From contig CAJYBL010000002.1 in NCBI GenBank assembly GCA_913064995.1, forward strand, positions 1 to 35,866: a stretch of DNA of 35,866 nt, given 5' to 3'. The translations under genes were made by a program, and so were the position numbers. Below, piece by piece: positions 9,773-17,265 of this stretch. Position 1 is the first letter of the stretch. Every line of letters begins with the position of its first letter. This DNA is from an uncultured Alphaproteobacteria bacterium. GTDB taxonomy: Bacteria > Pseudomonadota > Alphaproteobacteria > Puniceispirillales > Puniceispirillaceae. The notes beneath the pieces are model-generated. The model made no database searches. It was not told where the DNA came from and was given only the letters and a program-made list of their open reading frames with translations.

Positions 9773-10120
9773 ATGGCGGTTTTATCTTCTCACTTTTTGA
9801 ACGCGGTTGATGGAACCCATGCTGGCGCAGTGGCGGTTAGCCTGATGTCAATTGGCGATGACGACCAGCGCAAAACGCTATTCACCGCCGAAAGTGACGC
9901 ACATGGACGATTTTCCCATGGCTTTGACGCTGACAATGGGCAATCATATGAAATGGTGATTGCCAGCGGTGCCTATTTCAAGACAGCGAATTTACCAAGG
10001 TCAGGGGCACAGATTCTCGATGAAATTGTGGTGCGCTTTACCACACCTGATCCAGACAGCAGGTATCATATTCCCGTCATCATGGCACCCAACAGCTATT
10101 CATGCTGGTGGTCGGCTTAA
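9773..10120 (+). CDS. Transthyretin / 5-hydroxyisourate hydrolase-like protein with non-canonical C-terminus
   Basis: LSSHFLNAVDGTHAGAVAV, DAHGRF and RYHIPVIMAPNSYS match the HIUase framework; the protein ends CWWSA instead of TYRGS. Confidence 0.82.
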   Translation: MAVLSSHFLNAVDGTHAGAVAVSLMSIGDDDQRKTLFTAESDAHGRFSHGFDADNGQSYEMVIASGAYFKTANLPRSGAQILDEIVVRFTTPDPDSRYHIPVIMAPNSYSCWWSA

Positions 10121-10149
10121 TGGTCATAACATATAGTGAGGCTTAACTG

Positions 10150-11265
10150 ATGAGCGAATCAGGGTTAAACATGTCGCGTCGTATCCGGCGCACCCCTTAT
10201 TCTGACAAGGTTGAACAGCATGGTGTTCGCGGGTTCAGTGTGGTCAATCATATGCTATTACCAAAAGCCTTTTCAGATTCGGTTGAAGATGATTACTGGC
10301 ATCTTCGCCAAGATGTTCAAATCTGGGACGTTGCCTGCCAAAGGCAGGTTGAAATTTCGGGACCTGATGCGACACATCTGATTCAGTTAATGACGCCGCG
10401 CGACCTTCGCCAAGCGCGTGTTGGGCAAGGGCTTTACGTTCCACTGATCGACGAACATGCTGGCATGGTAAATGATCCGGTGCTGTTGAAACTGGCTGAA
10501 AACCGTTTTTGGCTGTCGATTGCCGACTCGGATGTTCTGCTTTGGGCAAAGGGGCTGGCGGTGGGCGCGGGTCTTAATGTGGTTGTCAATGAAGCTGATG
10601 TAGCACCACTTGCAATTCAAGGGCCAAAGGCCGGCCAATTAATGGCCAGTCTGGTTGGGGATCAGATTCAGCAATTGCCCTATTTTGGGTTTGCCATGTT
10701 TGATCTTCTTGGCACAAGCCAACTGATTGCGCGATCAGGTTACAGCAAGCAGGGCGGTTTTGAGGTTTACCTTGCTGGCGGCGATATGGGGTCTGACCTT
10801 TGGGATCTGATCTGGGATGCTGGTCAGCCCTATAATATCAAGCCCGGCTGCCCAAACCTGATCGAGCGCATCGAAGGTGGGCTCATGTCTTACGGAAATG
10901 AATTCACCCTTGCCAACAATCCGCTGGAATGCGGCTTTGATCGTTTGTGCCATCTTGGTGATGAAATCAATTATATTGGTCGTGCCGCGCTTCGCCAGAT
11001 TGCCACTGACGGGCCGGTTCAAGCCATTCGCGGAGTCCGCTTTGGCGGTGATAAGACACCGCCATGTGGCAAACCATTTCCAGTAACCGGTCTGGATGGC
11101 GTGCCGGTTGGGCAGATCACATCTGGAATCTATTCGCCGCGTTTGAACTGCAATATTGGCATGTCAATGATCCTTAAAACCCACTGGGATTATGACACTG
11201 CCCTGCTGGTTCATACGCCCGATGGTGTGGTGCGTGATGCCGTGGTTTCTAGATTACCCTTTTGA
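10150..11265 (+). CDS. GcvT/DmdA-family (dimethylsulfoniopropionate demethylase-like) THF-dependent methyltransferase
   Basis: 371 aa; WDVACQRQVEISGPDATHLIQLMTPRDL, LSIADSDVLLWAKGLA, GYSKQGGFEVYLAGG, GCPNLIERIEGGLMSYGNEFTLANNPLECG, as in DmdA-like proteins; actual substrate uncertain. Confidence 0.85.
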   Translation: MSESGLNMSRRIRRTPYSDKVEQHGVRGFSVVNHMLLPKAFSDSVEDDYWHLRQDVQIWDVACQRQVEISGPDATHLIQLMTPRDLRQARVGQGLYVPLIDEHAGMVNDPVLLKLAENRFWLSIADSDVLLWAKGLAVGAGLNVVVNEADVAPLAIQGPKAGQLMASLVGDQIQQLPYFGFAMFDLLGTSQLIARSGYSKQGGFEVYLAGGDMGSDLWDLIWDAGQPYNIKPGCPNLIERIEGGLMSYGNEFTLANNPLECGFDRLCHLGDEINYIGRAALRQIATDGPVQAIRGVRFGGDKTPPCGKPFPVTGLDGVPVGQITSGIYSPRLNCNIGMSMILKTHWDYDTALLVHTPDGVVRDAVVSRLPF

Positions 11266-11362
11266 TCATGGCTGTGGCCAAGCCTGTCTTCTAGGTGACG
11301 AGCAGTCTTTGTGCGAAAGCATGGCTGTTTGAGGCCTCAAATTGCTGCCGCTATTCATGGAT

Positions 11363-11378
11363 TTTGCCAATTGGCAAA
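11363..11378. promoter_or_regulatory. 16-bp perfect palindrome TTTGCCAATTGGCAAA
   Basis: Seen directly; 16 bp upstream of the MerR-type -35 element. Confidence 0.4.
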
Positions 11379-11394
11379 GCCATCATCTAGCCTG

Positions 11395-11425
11395 TTGACC
11401 TTCCCCTAGGAGGAAGATCTATGTT
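11395..11425 (+). promoter_or_regulatory. MerR-family (CueR/HmrR-like) promoter: TTGACC -N19- TATGTT with dyad GACCTTCC-N7-GGAAGATC
   Basis: 19-bp spacer and 8-7-8 dyad (7 of 8 paired) located in the spacer, as in CueR operators (ACCTTCC-N7-GGAAGGT). Confidence 0.8.
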
Positions 11426-11444
11426 CCGTCAGTAGGAGAAATTT

Positions 11445-11891
11445 ATGACTACCACAACCAACAGCTTAAACATCCATTGGCAGTGCAAACCTACATGGAA
11501 GCGCGCAAGCTATAACACCAGTTGGTGTTTACTTGGCTGTTCGATTGGTGATCTGGGAACGATATTTTATTTTCAAACCATGGGCATTGATTGGCCAGTT
11601 ATATGGATTATGTCGCTTGCTATTATAAATGGCCTTTTGACCTCAATCATTTTGGAAACAATCATTTTGGCGCGCCAGATGGCGTTCAACATCGCATTGA
11701 AAACGGCGTTTGGCATGTCTTTGATTTCGATGATTTCAATGGAAGTGGCGATGAATCTTACCGACTTTATGCTAACAGGCGGGGCCTTGCTCACTTGGTG
11801 GGCCGTGCCGCTTATGCTTTTTGCCGGTTTCATCACACCGTTGCCCTATAATTACTGGCGCCTGAAAGCGTTGGGCAAAGCCTGTCATTAA
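11445..11891 (+). CDS. DUF4396-like integral membrane protein
   Basis: 148 aa, multiple TM segments, C-terminal LPYNYWRLKALGKACH typical of DUF4396. Confidence 0.75.
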   Translation: MTTTTNSLNIHWQCKPTWKRASYNTSWCLLGCSIGDLGTIFYFQTMGIDWPVIWIMSLAIINGLLTSIILETIILARQMAFNIALKTAFGMSLISMISMEVAMNLTDFMLTGGALLTWWAVPLMLFAGFITPLPYNYWRLKALGKACH

Positions 11892-11964
11892 AACCACCGC
11901 ATTTAGTTTGGGACATTCCGATTATGGCCTTTCATTGCAGATCATCAAAAGGACCTTACGCAAC

Positions 11965-12411
11965 ATGACTTTACGCAAAACCACCCTTGCCGCAGCCCTC
12001 GCCCTTTCATGCGGTCTTTCTATGCTTGCCTATGCGCATAGCGGTGCCACCGGCATTGTCAAAGAACGGATGGATTTCTTCAAACAAAACAAAGATAGCC
12101 TTAAAGCCATCAAGACGCATTTTCGTAATGGTGATCTTGATGCGATTATTCCGCTTGCTAAGCAAATTCGTGATTGGGCAGAAAAGATGCCAGCCTATTT
12201 TCCAGCGGGAAGCGATGGCAAACCATCCGAAGCATCACCACAAATCTGGTTGGATTTTTCTGGATTTGAGCGTGCTGCCAATGCCAATTATCAAGCTGCT
12301 AATCAATTGGTGACTGCCGCCAAAGCAAGTGATTCCAAGGCCGCGATAAATGCGTTTAAAGCCACTGCAGCGACCTGCAAAAGCTGTCACAAATCATATA
12401 AATTGGATTAA
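11965..12411 (+). CDS. Class II cytochrome c (c'/c-556-like)
   Basis: Signal peptide MTLRKTTLAAALALSCGLSMLAYA and C-terminal haem motif CKSCHKSYK. Confidence 0.9.
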   Translation: MTLRKTTLAAALALSCGLSMLAYAHSGATGIVKERMDFFKQNKDSLKAIKTHFRNGDLDAIIPLAKQIRDWAEKMPAYFPAGSDGKPSEASPQIWLDFSGFERAANANYQAANQLVTAAKASDSKAAINAFKATAATCKSCHKSYKLD

Positions 12412-12415
12412 TGAG

Positions 12416-12901
12416 ATGCGCAAAAATACCCTTGCCTATTTATGCCTGACACTGACGGTTGCCACCCCAATGCCAAGCATTGCTGATAATCCTGTTGAAT
12501 TACGTCCCGATGACCCAGTCTATGTAAAGCTTGGAAAAAAAATCTACATGGATCAATGCGCAAGCTGTCATGGTGTGAATTTGGAAGGGCAAGCTGGATG
12601 GCGCGACAAGATGGTTGATGGCATGCGGCTTGCCCCACCACATGATAAATCAGGCCATACATGGCATCACCCAGATGCGTTGCTTTACAAACTAACCAAA
12701 TATGGGTTTGCCGCGATGATTGGCAGTGACTATAAGGTCAGCATGCCTATTTATGATGATGTGTTAAAAAACGAAGAAATCATCGCAGCCTTGTCTTATA
12801 TCAAATCGACATGGCCAGATGATGTCAGGCAAATCCATGATAAAATCAATGCTGATTACAAGCTGAACAATGCCATGGAAAATAGCAAACGCGGTTCTTA
12901 A
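12416..12901 (+). CDS. Class I c-type cytochrome
   Basis: Signal peptide then KKIYMDQCASCHGVNLEGQAGW; start at the internal Met of ORF 12350..12901, 4 bp after the preceding stop. Confidence 0.9.
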   Translation: MRKNTLAYLCLTLTVATPMPSIADNPVELRPDDPVYVKLGKKIYMDQCASCHGVNLEGQAGWRDKMVDGMRLAPPHDKSGHTWHHPDALLYKLTKYGFAAMIGSDYKVSMPIYDDVLKNEEIIAALSYIKSTWPDDVRQIHDKINADYKLNNAMENSKRGS

Positions 12902-13248
12902 TCTGTCAAATCTTCGCGGAATCCAGCGCTAGCTGTCTTGATTTTTGACCAGCAAGACACTGATTTTCGCATCAGCCATCCCATGATGATGTTGGTGATC
13001 CATTTTTCGTAAAGTGCTGGTGATAATCTTGTCACTGGTTCGTATTCTATTTTGTTATAATAGGCAAAAACTTCAATTTGCAGGTCATTTATTTGCCGTT
13101 CAGCAAGAAGATCCTTGATTTCATAGCTGGTTCGATTGCGAAACCAGCGTTCAAATCTTTTGTTTAACTTCCGTTCGATCCAATACATATGATTTGATCG
13201 GTAATCGGCCTCGATCACCTCGAGCAATGCGTGATCATCGGCTGTCAT
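12898..13248 (-). CDS. Hypothetical protein
   Basis: 116 aa; convergent with the cytochrome, stop codons share TTAA at 12898..12901. Confidence 0.6.
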   Translation of the reverse strand: MTADDHALLEVIEADYRSNHMYWIERKLNKRFERWFRNRTSYEIKDLLAERQINDLQIEVFAYYNKIEYEPVTRLSPALYEKWITNIIMGWLMRKSVSCWSKIKTASAGFREDLTD

Positions 13249-13362
13249 AGATTAATCGCTCCAATTGCTGTAGACAGAGGCTACCCACTTGTCGTAAAAT
13301 CGATCCGGCAAATATGACATTATGATCGCAGATACCAACCCGCACCCGAAAAATCAAATATC

Positions 13363-13806
13363 ATGAATGAATCCAGCGCACTTTTTGGCCTGTTTCTCTC
13401 AGCTTTTCTTGCCGCCACGATTTTACCGGCGCAATCCGAGCTTGGCCTTGGATATTTGGTGATTACATCAAAATATTCAATTGGGCTGCTAGTTATGTTT
13501 GCCAGTCTTGGCAATACGCTTGGCGCGATCGTCAATTGGGCCATCGGGCGCAGCATTGCATCATCGGTTATGCGAATGGAAAAAATAAAAGCCTCGCCGC
13601 GCTACCACTCGATTACCCGCTGGTATCAAAAATTTGGACGCTGGACACTTTTGCTAAGCTGGGTACCAATCATTGGCGATCCAATCACCGTGATGGCTGG
13701 CATTTTTAAAGAACCCTTGAAAAGCTTTGTTTTTATTGTCGCGCTGGCAAAAACCACCCGCTATGTGGTGATTGCGCTTTTTGCTGAAAAATTTGCTTTT
13801 GGATAG
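13363..13806 (+). CDS. YqaA-like (DedA/SNARE-associated) membrane protein
   Basis: 147 aa; AATILPAQSELGL, ASLGNTLGAIVNWAIGR, GRWTLLLSWVPIIGDPITVMAGIF. Confidence 0.85.
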   Translation: MNESSALFGLFLSAFLAATILPAQSELGLGYLVITSKYSIGLLVMFASLGNTLGAIVNWAIGRSIASSVMRMEKIKASPRYHSITRWYQKFGRWTLLLSWVPIIGDPITVMAGIFKEPLKSFVFIVALAKTTRYVVIALFAEKFAFG

Positions 13807-13891
13807 ACGTAACAGGCCGCTATGATTTGGCGCGTTACATTTTCCCAATTAGACATGGCGTTATCATAAAAATGCAAAAAGGAATGGATGC

Positions 13892-14521
13892 ATGATTGAT
13901 TTTTATACATGGACAACCCCGAATGGCCGCAAAGTATCGATCCTTCTCGAAGAGCTTGGCATCGATTACGAAGTGCATTCCATCAATATCACCCAAGGAG
14001 ATCAAAATAGCCCTGCATTTTTGAAAATCAGCCCAAATAACAAAATCCCAGCCATCATTGACCGTGACAATGGTATGAGTTTGATGGAATCCGGCGCTAT
14101 TCTTGTCTATTTGGCCGAAAAATATGGGAAATTTCTGCCAAAAGACAGAACCGCACGCGCCAAGGTCAATGAATGGCTGATGTGGCAAATGGGCGGATTT
14201 GGGCCGATTCTTGGTCAGGCACATCATTTCCTGCATTTCAATCCGGGCAAGTCAGATTATGCCGAAGAACGCTTTCGCAGCGAAGTGGCGCGGCTTTATG
14301 GCGTGCTCGATCGGCGGCTTGAAGGGCGCGATTATATTTGTGACGATTATTCGATTGTCGATATGGCCTGCTGGCCATGGGTATCGCGCTATGAGTGGCA
14401 ACAGGTCAATCTTACCGCTTATCCAAATGTCCGATCATGGTATCAACGCCTTCTGGCACGCGATGCGGTACAAAAAGGTTATCAAGTGCCAAAACAAATG
14501 GGGGAAATCCCGCAAGGCTAA
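13892..14521 (+). CDS. Glutathione S-transferase family protein (YghU/YfcG-like)
   Basis: MIDFYTWTTPNGRKVSILLEELGIDYEVHSINI, SPNNKIPAIID, LMESGAILVYLAEKYG. Confidence 0.92.
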   Translation: MIDFYTWTTPNGRKVSILLEELGIDYEVHSINITQGDQNSPAFLKISPNNKIPAIIDRDNGMSLMESGAILVYLAEKYGKFLPKDRTARAKVNEWLMWQMGGFGPILGQAHHFLHFNPGKSDYAEERFRSEVARLYGVLDRRLEGRDYICDDYSIVDMACWPWVSRYEWQQVNLTAYPNVRSWYQRLLARDAVQKGYQVPKQMGEIPQG

Positions 14522-14730
14522 TCCGTATTTTTCAACCATCAGCTGTCCTACCCATGAGCCGGGCGGGACGGCCATTACCATCTATAATATTTGAGGAGTG
14601 ATTTGTCTCATGCTAGCCCTTGATCACTTGGCGGTAGAAATCCATCCGTTAACTGAGGGAAAGTACGGCGAAGCTTACAATTACTGCGCGCAGTCGCGAT
14701 GATTTTAACGTCATTGTTAATAGCGAAGAA

Positions 14731-14964
14731 TTGCACAAGACCAAACAGTCGATTTTCAAAGTCAATATAACCAGTGCCGATCTTCACAAGCTAACAGAAA
14801 ACCGTGTCGATAAAGATCATCTTATTGCATTCGCCTTTATCTTTTTGCTGGAACGCGAACCTGTTGACGCGATTCAATCCGCCTTCAACATGAAAACCAT
14901 CAGCCATTATTTTCCTGAATTTCCCAAAGCGGTGAAAAGCTGGGTTGATGAAAATGCCAAATAG
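14731..14964 (+). CDS. Small hypothetical protein
   Basis: 77 aa from a TTG start; open frame extends further 5' (DFNVIVNSEE...) without an obvious ATG. Confidence 0.4.
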   Translation: MHKTKQSIFKVNITSADLHKLTENRVDKDHLIAFAFIFLLEREPVDAIQSAFNMKTISHYFPEFPKAVKSWVDENAK

Positions 14965-15032
14965 CGATTTTGGATAAGCGCATATCGCCTGCCTGCTGCT
15001 TAAATCAGGCGGCGCTGCCTTGCCATCATAAA

Positions 15033-15059
15033 TTGGCCGTTCCGGTCGGAACCGGCCAA
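15033..15059. other. Strong stem-loop TTGGCCGTTCC-GGTC-GGAACCGGCCAA (one bulge)
   Basis: Inverted repeat seen directly; no U-tract on the plus strand. Confidence 0.5.
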
Positions 15060-15180
15060 AAACCGAAAAATATGGCATGGGATTTGCAAAGGCCTCATCA
15101 AGGTCAAACCCCTAATTCGTGCAAAGGATCCCAAAAAGAGAATTTGACGCGAGTTAGCAGTGGCTTGGACCTCCGATGAG

Positions 15181-15220
15181 AACCCTCATCAGCCTTAACG
15201 GTTGGTGGGGGTTTTTCTTT
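15181..15220 (+). terminator. Rho-independent terminator, possibly an attenuator
   Basis: AACCCTCATCAGCC-TTAAC-GGTTGGTGGGGGTT-TTTCTTT: 14-bp stem including G-T wobbles and a T-tract. Confidence 0.8.
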
Positions 15221-15229
15221 AGGCAAAAT

Positions 15230-15508
15230 ATGCAAATTCTGGCATTTATCACCATTTTGATGGCCATCCTTGTTACAGACCGCGGTGACGCATAGGATTA
15301 CTCTAACGACCAGCTTGTCAAAGGCCGCTATTCGCTTCACCGTGTTGGTCCACTAAAAGGGTCGACGCCGTGTTATGTGGCGATCCTGCCTTATGTCGAA
15401 CAGCCGGATATATTGGGAACGCCCGAACGCGTCAAACGGCTTTATGGCCGTGTTTTGCGAATCCATCTCGAACGCGCCAGTTTACGGGGTGATTCCTATC
15501 TTGATTAG
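15230..15508 (+). pseudogene. Small ORF interrupted by an in-frame TAG (possible pseudogene)
   Basis: MQILAFITILMAILVTDRGDA-TAG-DYSNDQLVKGRYSLHRVGPLKGSTPCYVAILPYVEQPDILGTPERVKRLYGRVLRIHLERASLRGDSYLD-TAG; internal TAG at 15293..15295. Confidence 0.45.
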
Positions 15509-15645
15509 CCAAACGCCACACATTTGACAGAATTTGTCATCTAAAGCAGACTTTTTAAGACCATCGCTTTGCTGCATGGGATCAGCATCGCAGCCTATAG
15601 ATCAACCTGTCATGACAATGACAACGGGAAAGATAGAGGCAAATT

Positions 15646-16068
15646 ATGACGCCATTTATTGCAAAATTGATTGAACGAAGCTGTGTCACAACACATGCCG
15701 ATTGTCCACTTGATGATTTAATCGCGATTCTTGCCGAACGCCGCATTGGCACTGTGGTGGTGGTTGATCGTGATCAGCAGGTTATCGGCATCGTTTCGGA
15801 ACGCGATATCATTCGGCATTTATCAACCGGTGGCACAACAGCCGACACCTTCGCCAAAAATATTATGACAAGCAAGGTGATCACAGTTGAAAATAACGTC
15901 ACATCAGCACAGCTTATGCAGCTGATAACCGAGCATCACATCCGGCATGTGCCAATCACCTGTGATGGCAAGCTTGTTGGCATTGTGTCGATTGGCGATG
16001 TCGTCAAACGGCTTTTAGAAAAATATGAACAAGAAGCCGAGTTGATCAAGCAATTCATCAACTCATAG
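15646..16068 (+). CDS. CBS domain-containing protein
   Basis: Two CBS repeats (VVVDRDQQVIGIVSERDIIRHL and VPITCDGKLVGIVSIGDVVKRLL). Confidence 0.93.
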   Translation: MTPFIAKLIERSCVTTHADCPLDDLIAILAERRIGTVVVVDRDQQVIGIVSERDIIRHLSTGGTTADTFAKNIMTSKVITVENNVTSAQLMQLITEHHIRHVPITCDGKLVGIVSIGDVVKRLLEKYEQEAELIKQFINS

Positions 16069-16097
16069 CCAGCCAACGAGGATAGGTTCCGGCTTCA

Positions 16098-16718
16098 TCA
16101 GCTTATGAAAATAAGCCCGCCAACACAGATCAGAACAACACCGGTAATGCGGTTAATACGCTGGCGCAAAACTGGAGAATTGAACATTTTTGACACATGA
16201 TCAAACATCAGCGCCAACGCCAAATTGCCAAGAAATGGCACCAAGGCTGATAGACCACCAATAACAGCTATATCAATTGGCTGAAGCGCCGCTAGAGTAA
16301 AAAACCCCGGTAGAATACCGATATAGAATAAAATGGCCTTTGGATTACCAAGAATCACAAGAATACCTGCAAGCAGCCCTGCCAGCATGCCCGGACGGGT
16401 CAATTGATTGGGAAGATTGATCGTTTCTATTTTTAACCGCAAGAGATGGACCCCCATTGCAAAAAACACAAATACCGCCACATATTTCAGCCAGAAAATC
16501 AAATCAGCTTGAAAGCTAGCCACCTGACTCAGCATCAAAAGCGCCGCAACGGCCCAGGCAAAATCACCGAATGCAACCCCAAGCGCCAATGGCCAAGCGC
16601 CAGCAAATCCGTCTTTCAAACCGCGCGCAAGCATTGCCACCCACACCGGTCCAGGCGTCAGAAACAGCAAAAACAGCGCGGCAATATAGAGGCCTATTTC
16701 ACTAGCGGTTATCGTCAC
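16098..16718 (-). CDS. LysE/RhtB-family amino-acid exporter
   Basis: LFLTPGPVWVAMLARGLKDGFAGAWPLALGVAFGD and NPKAILFY motif. Confidence 0.92.
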   Translation of the reverse strand: MTITASEIGLYIAALFLLFLTPGPVWVAMLARGLKDGFAGAWPLALGVAFGDFAWAVAALLMLSQVASFQADLIFWLKYVAVFVFFAMGVHLLRLKIETINLPNQLTRPGMLAGLLAGILVILGNPKAILFYIGILPGFFTLAALQPIDIAVIGGLSALVPFLGNLALALMFDHVSKMFNSPVLRQRINRITGVVLICVGGLIFIS

Positions 16719-16836
16719 TGAATTGACAGCCTTTTCTGGAAAATATGGCAGGTGGTAAATCGGGTCAGATTTTTTGTTCCCCTAGTATTTCTTGGGGGAA
16801 AAAGATCAAAAACAAATCATCGGATTTGGATAATAT

Positions 16837-17010
16837 CTAAACGTCATCGCGACGGCGTTTGCCGCTATGCCGTTTCTCACTATGGCGCTTTTCATATTGT
16901 TTCTTCATATATCCGACAAGATGAAAAGCCACCATGGTAATCAGAAAATAAGAGGCAAATTGATCAACAAGATGTTCGGTTAACGGCTGTTCGGATTCAT
17001 CCTCACCCAT
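16837..17010 (-). CDS. Small (57 aa) single-TM protein with basic C-terminal repeats
   Basis: Not in the ORF track (below its length cut-off): MGEDESEQPLTEHLVDQFASYFLITMVAFHLVGYMKKQYEKRHSEKRHSGKRRRDDV*. Confidence 0.5.
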   Translation of the reverse strand: MGEDESEQPLTEHLVDQFASYFLITMVAFHLVGYMKKQYEKRHSEKRHSGKRRRDDV

Positions 17011-17265
17011 GATTTACCCTATCATCTTTAAATCATTCTAACGATTTCACCTTAGCCAGATTGCGGTGGCAATTACCATGAAAACCCGCATGGTGAGTGG
17101 AAAGAGTCTGCCAACATCGCCAAGCGTCAATTTCATCATGCCATTATCAATTATTGATCAAGGCACTTGCACCGCAGCTAAAGTCAGGCCAAGCTTCATC
17201 AAGATAATTATTTGTTTTATTTTTTATGTCTTGGCGCTATGTCAGCCCCATAAAACAGGACGCCT

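Noticed and set aside
9773-10120. Straightforward uric-acid pathway HIUase annotation
   Set aside because: The C-terminal YRGS signature is absent and no urate pathway genes are nearby; kept as HIUase-like only.
16101-16116. GCTTAT-GAAA-ATAAGC hairpin with GNRA-type loop
   Set aside because: Lies within the 3' coding end of the LysE gene and has no U-tract; short enough to be chance.
16768-16803. Possible terminator TTCCCC...GGGGGAA downstream of lysE / small ORF
   Set aside because: T-run precedes and A-run follows the inverted repeat on both readings, i.e. the wrong polarity for an intrinsic terminator, and the stem is short.
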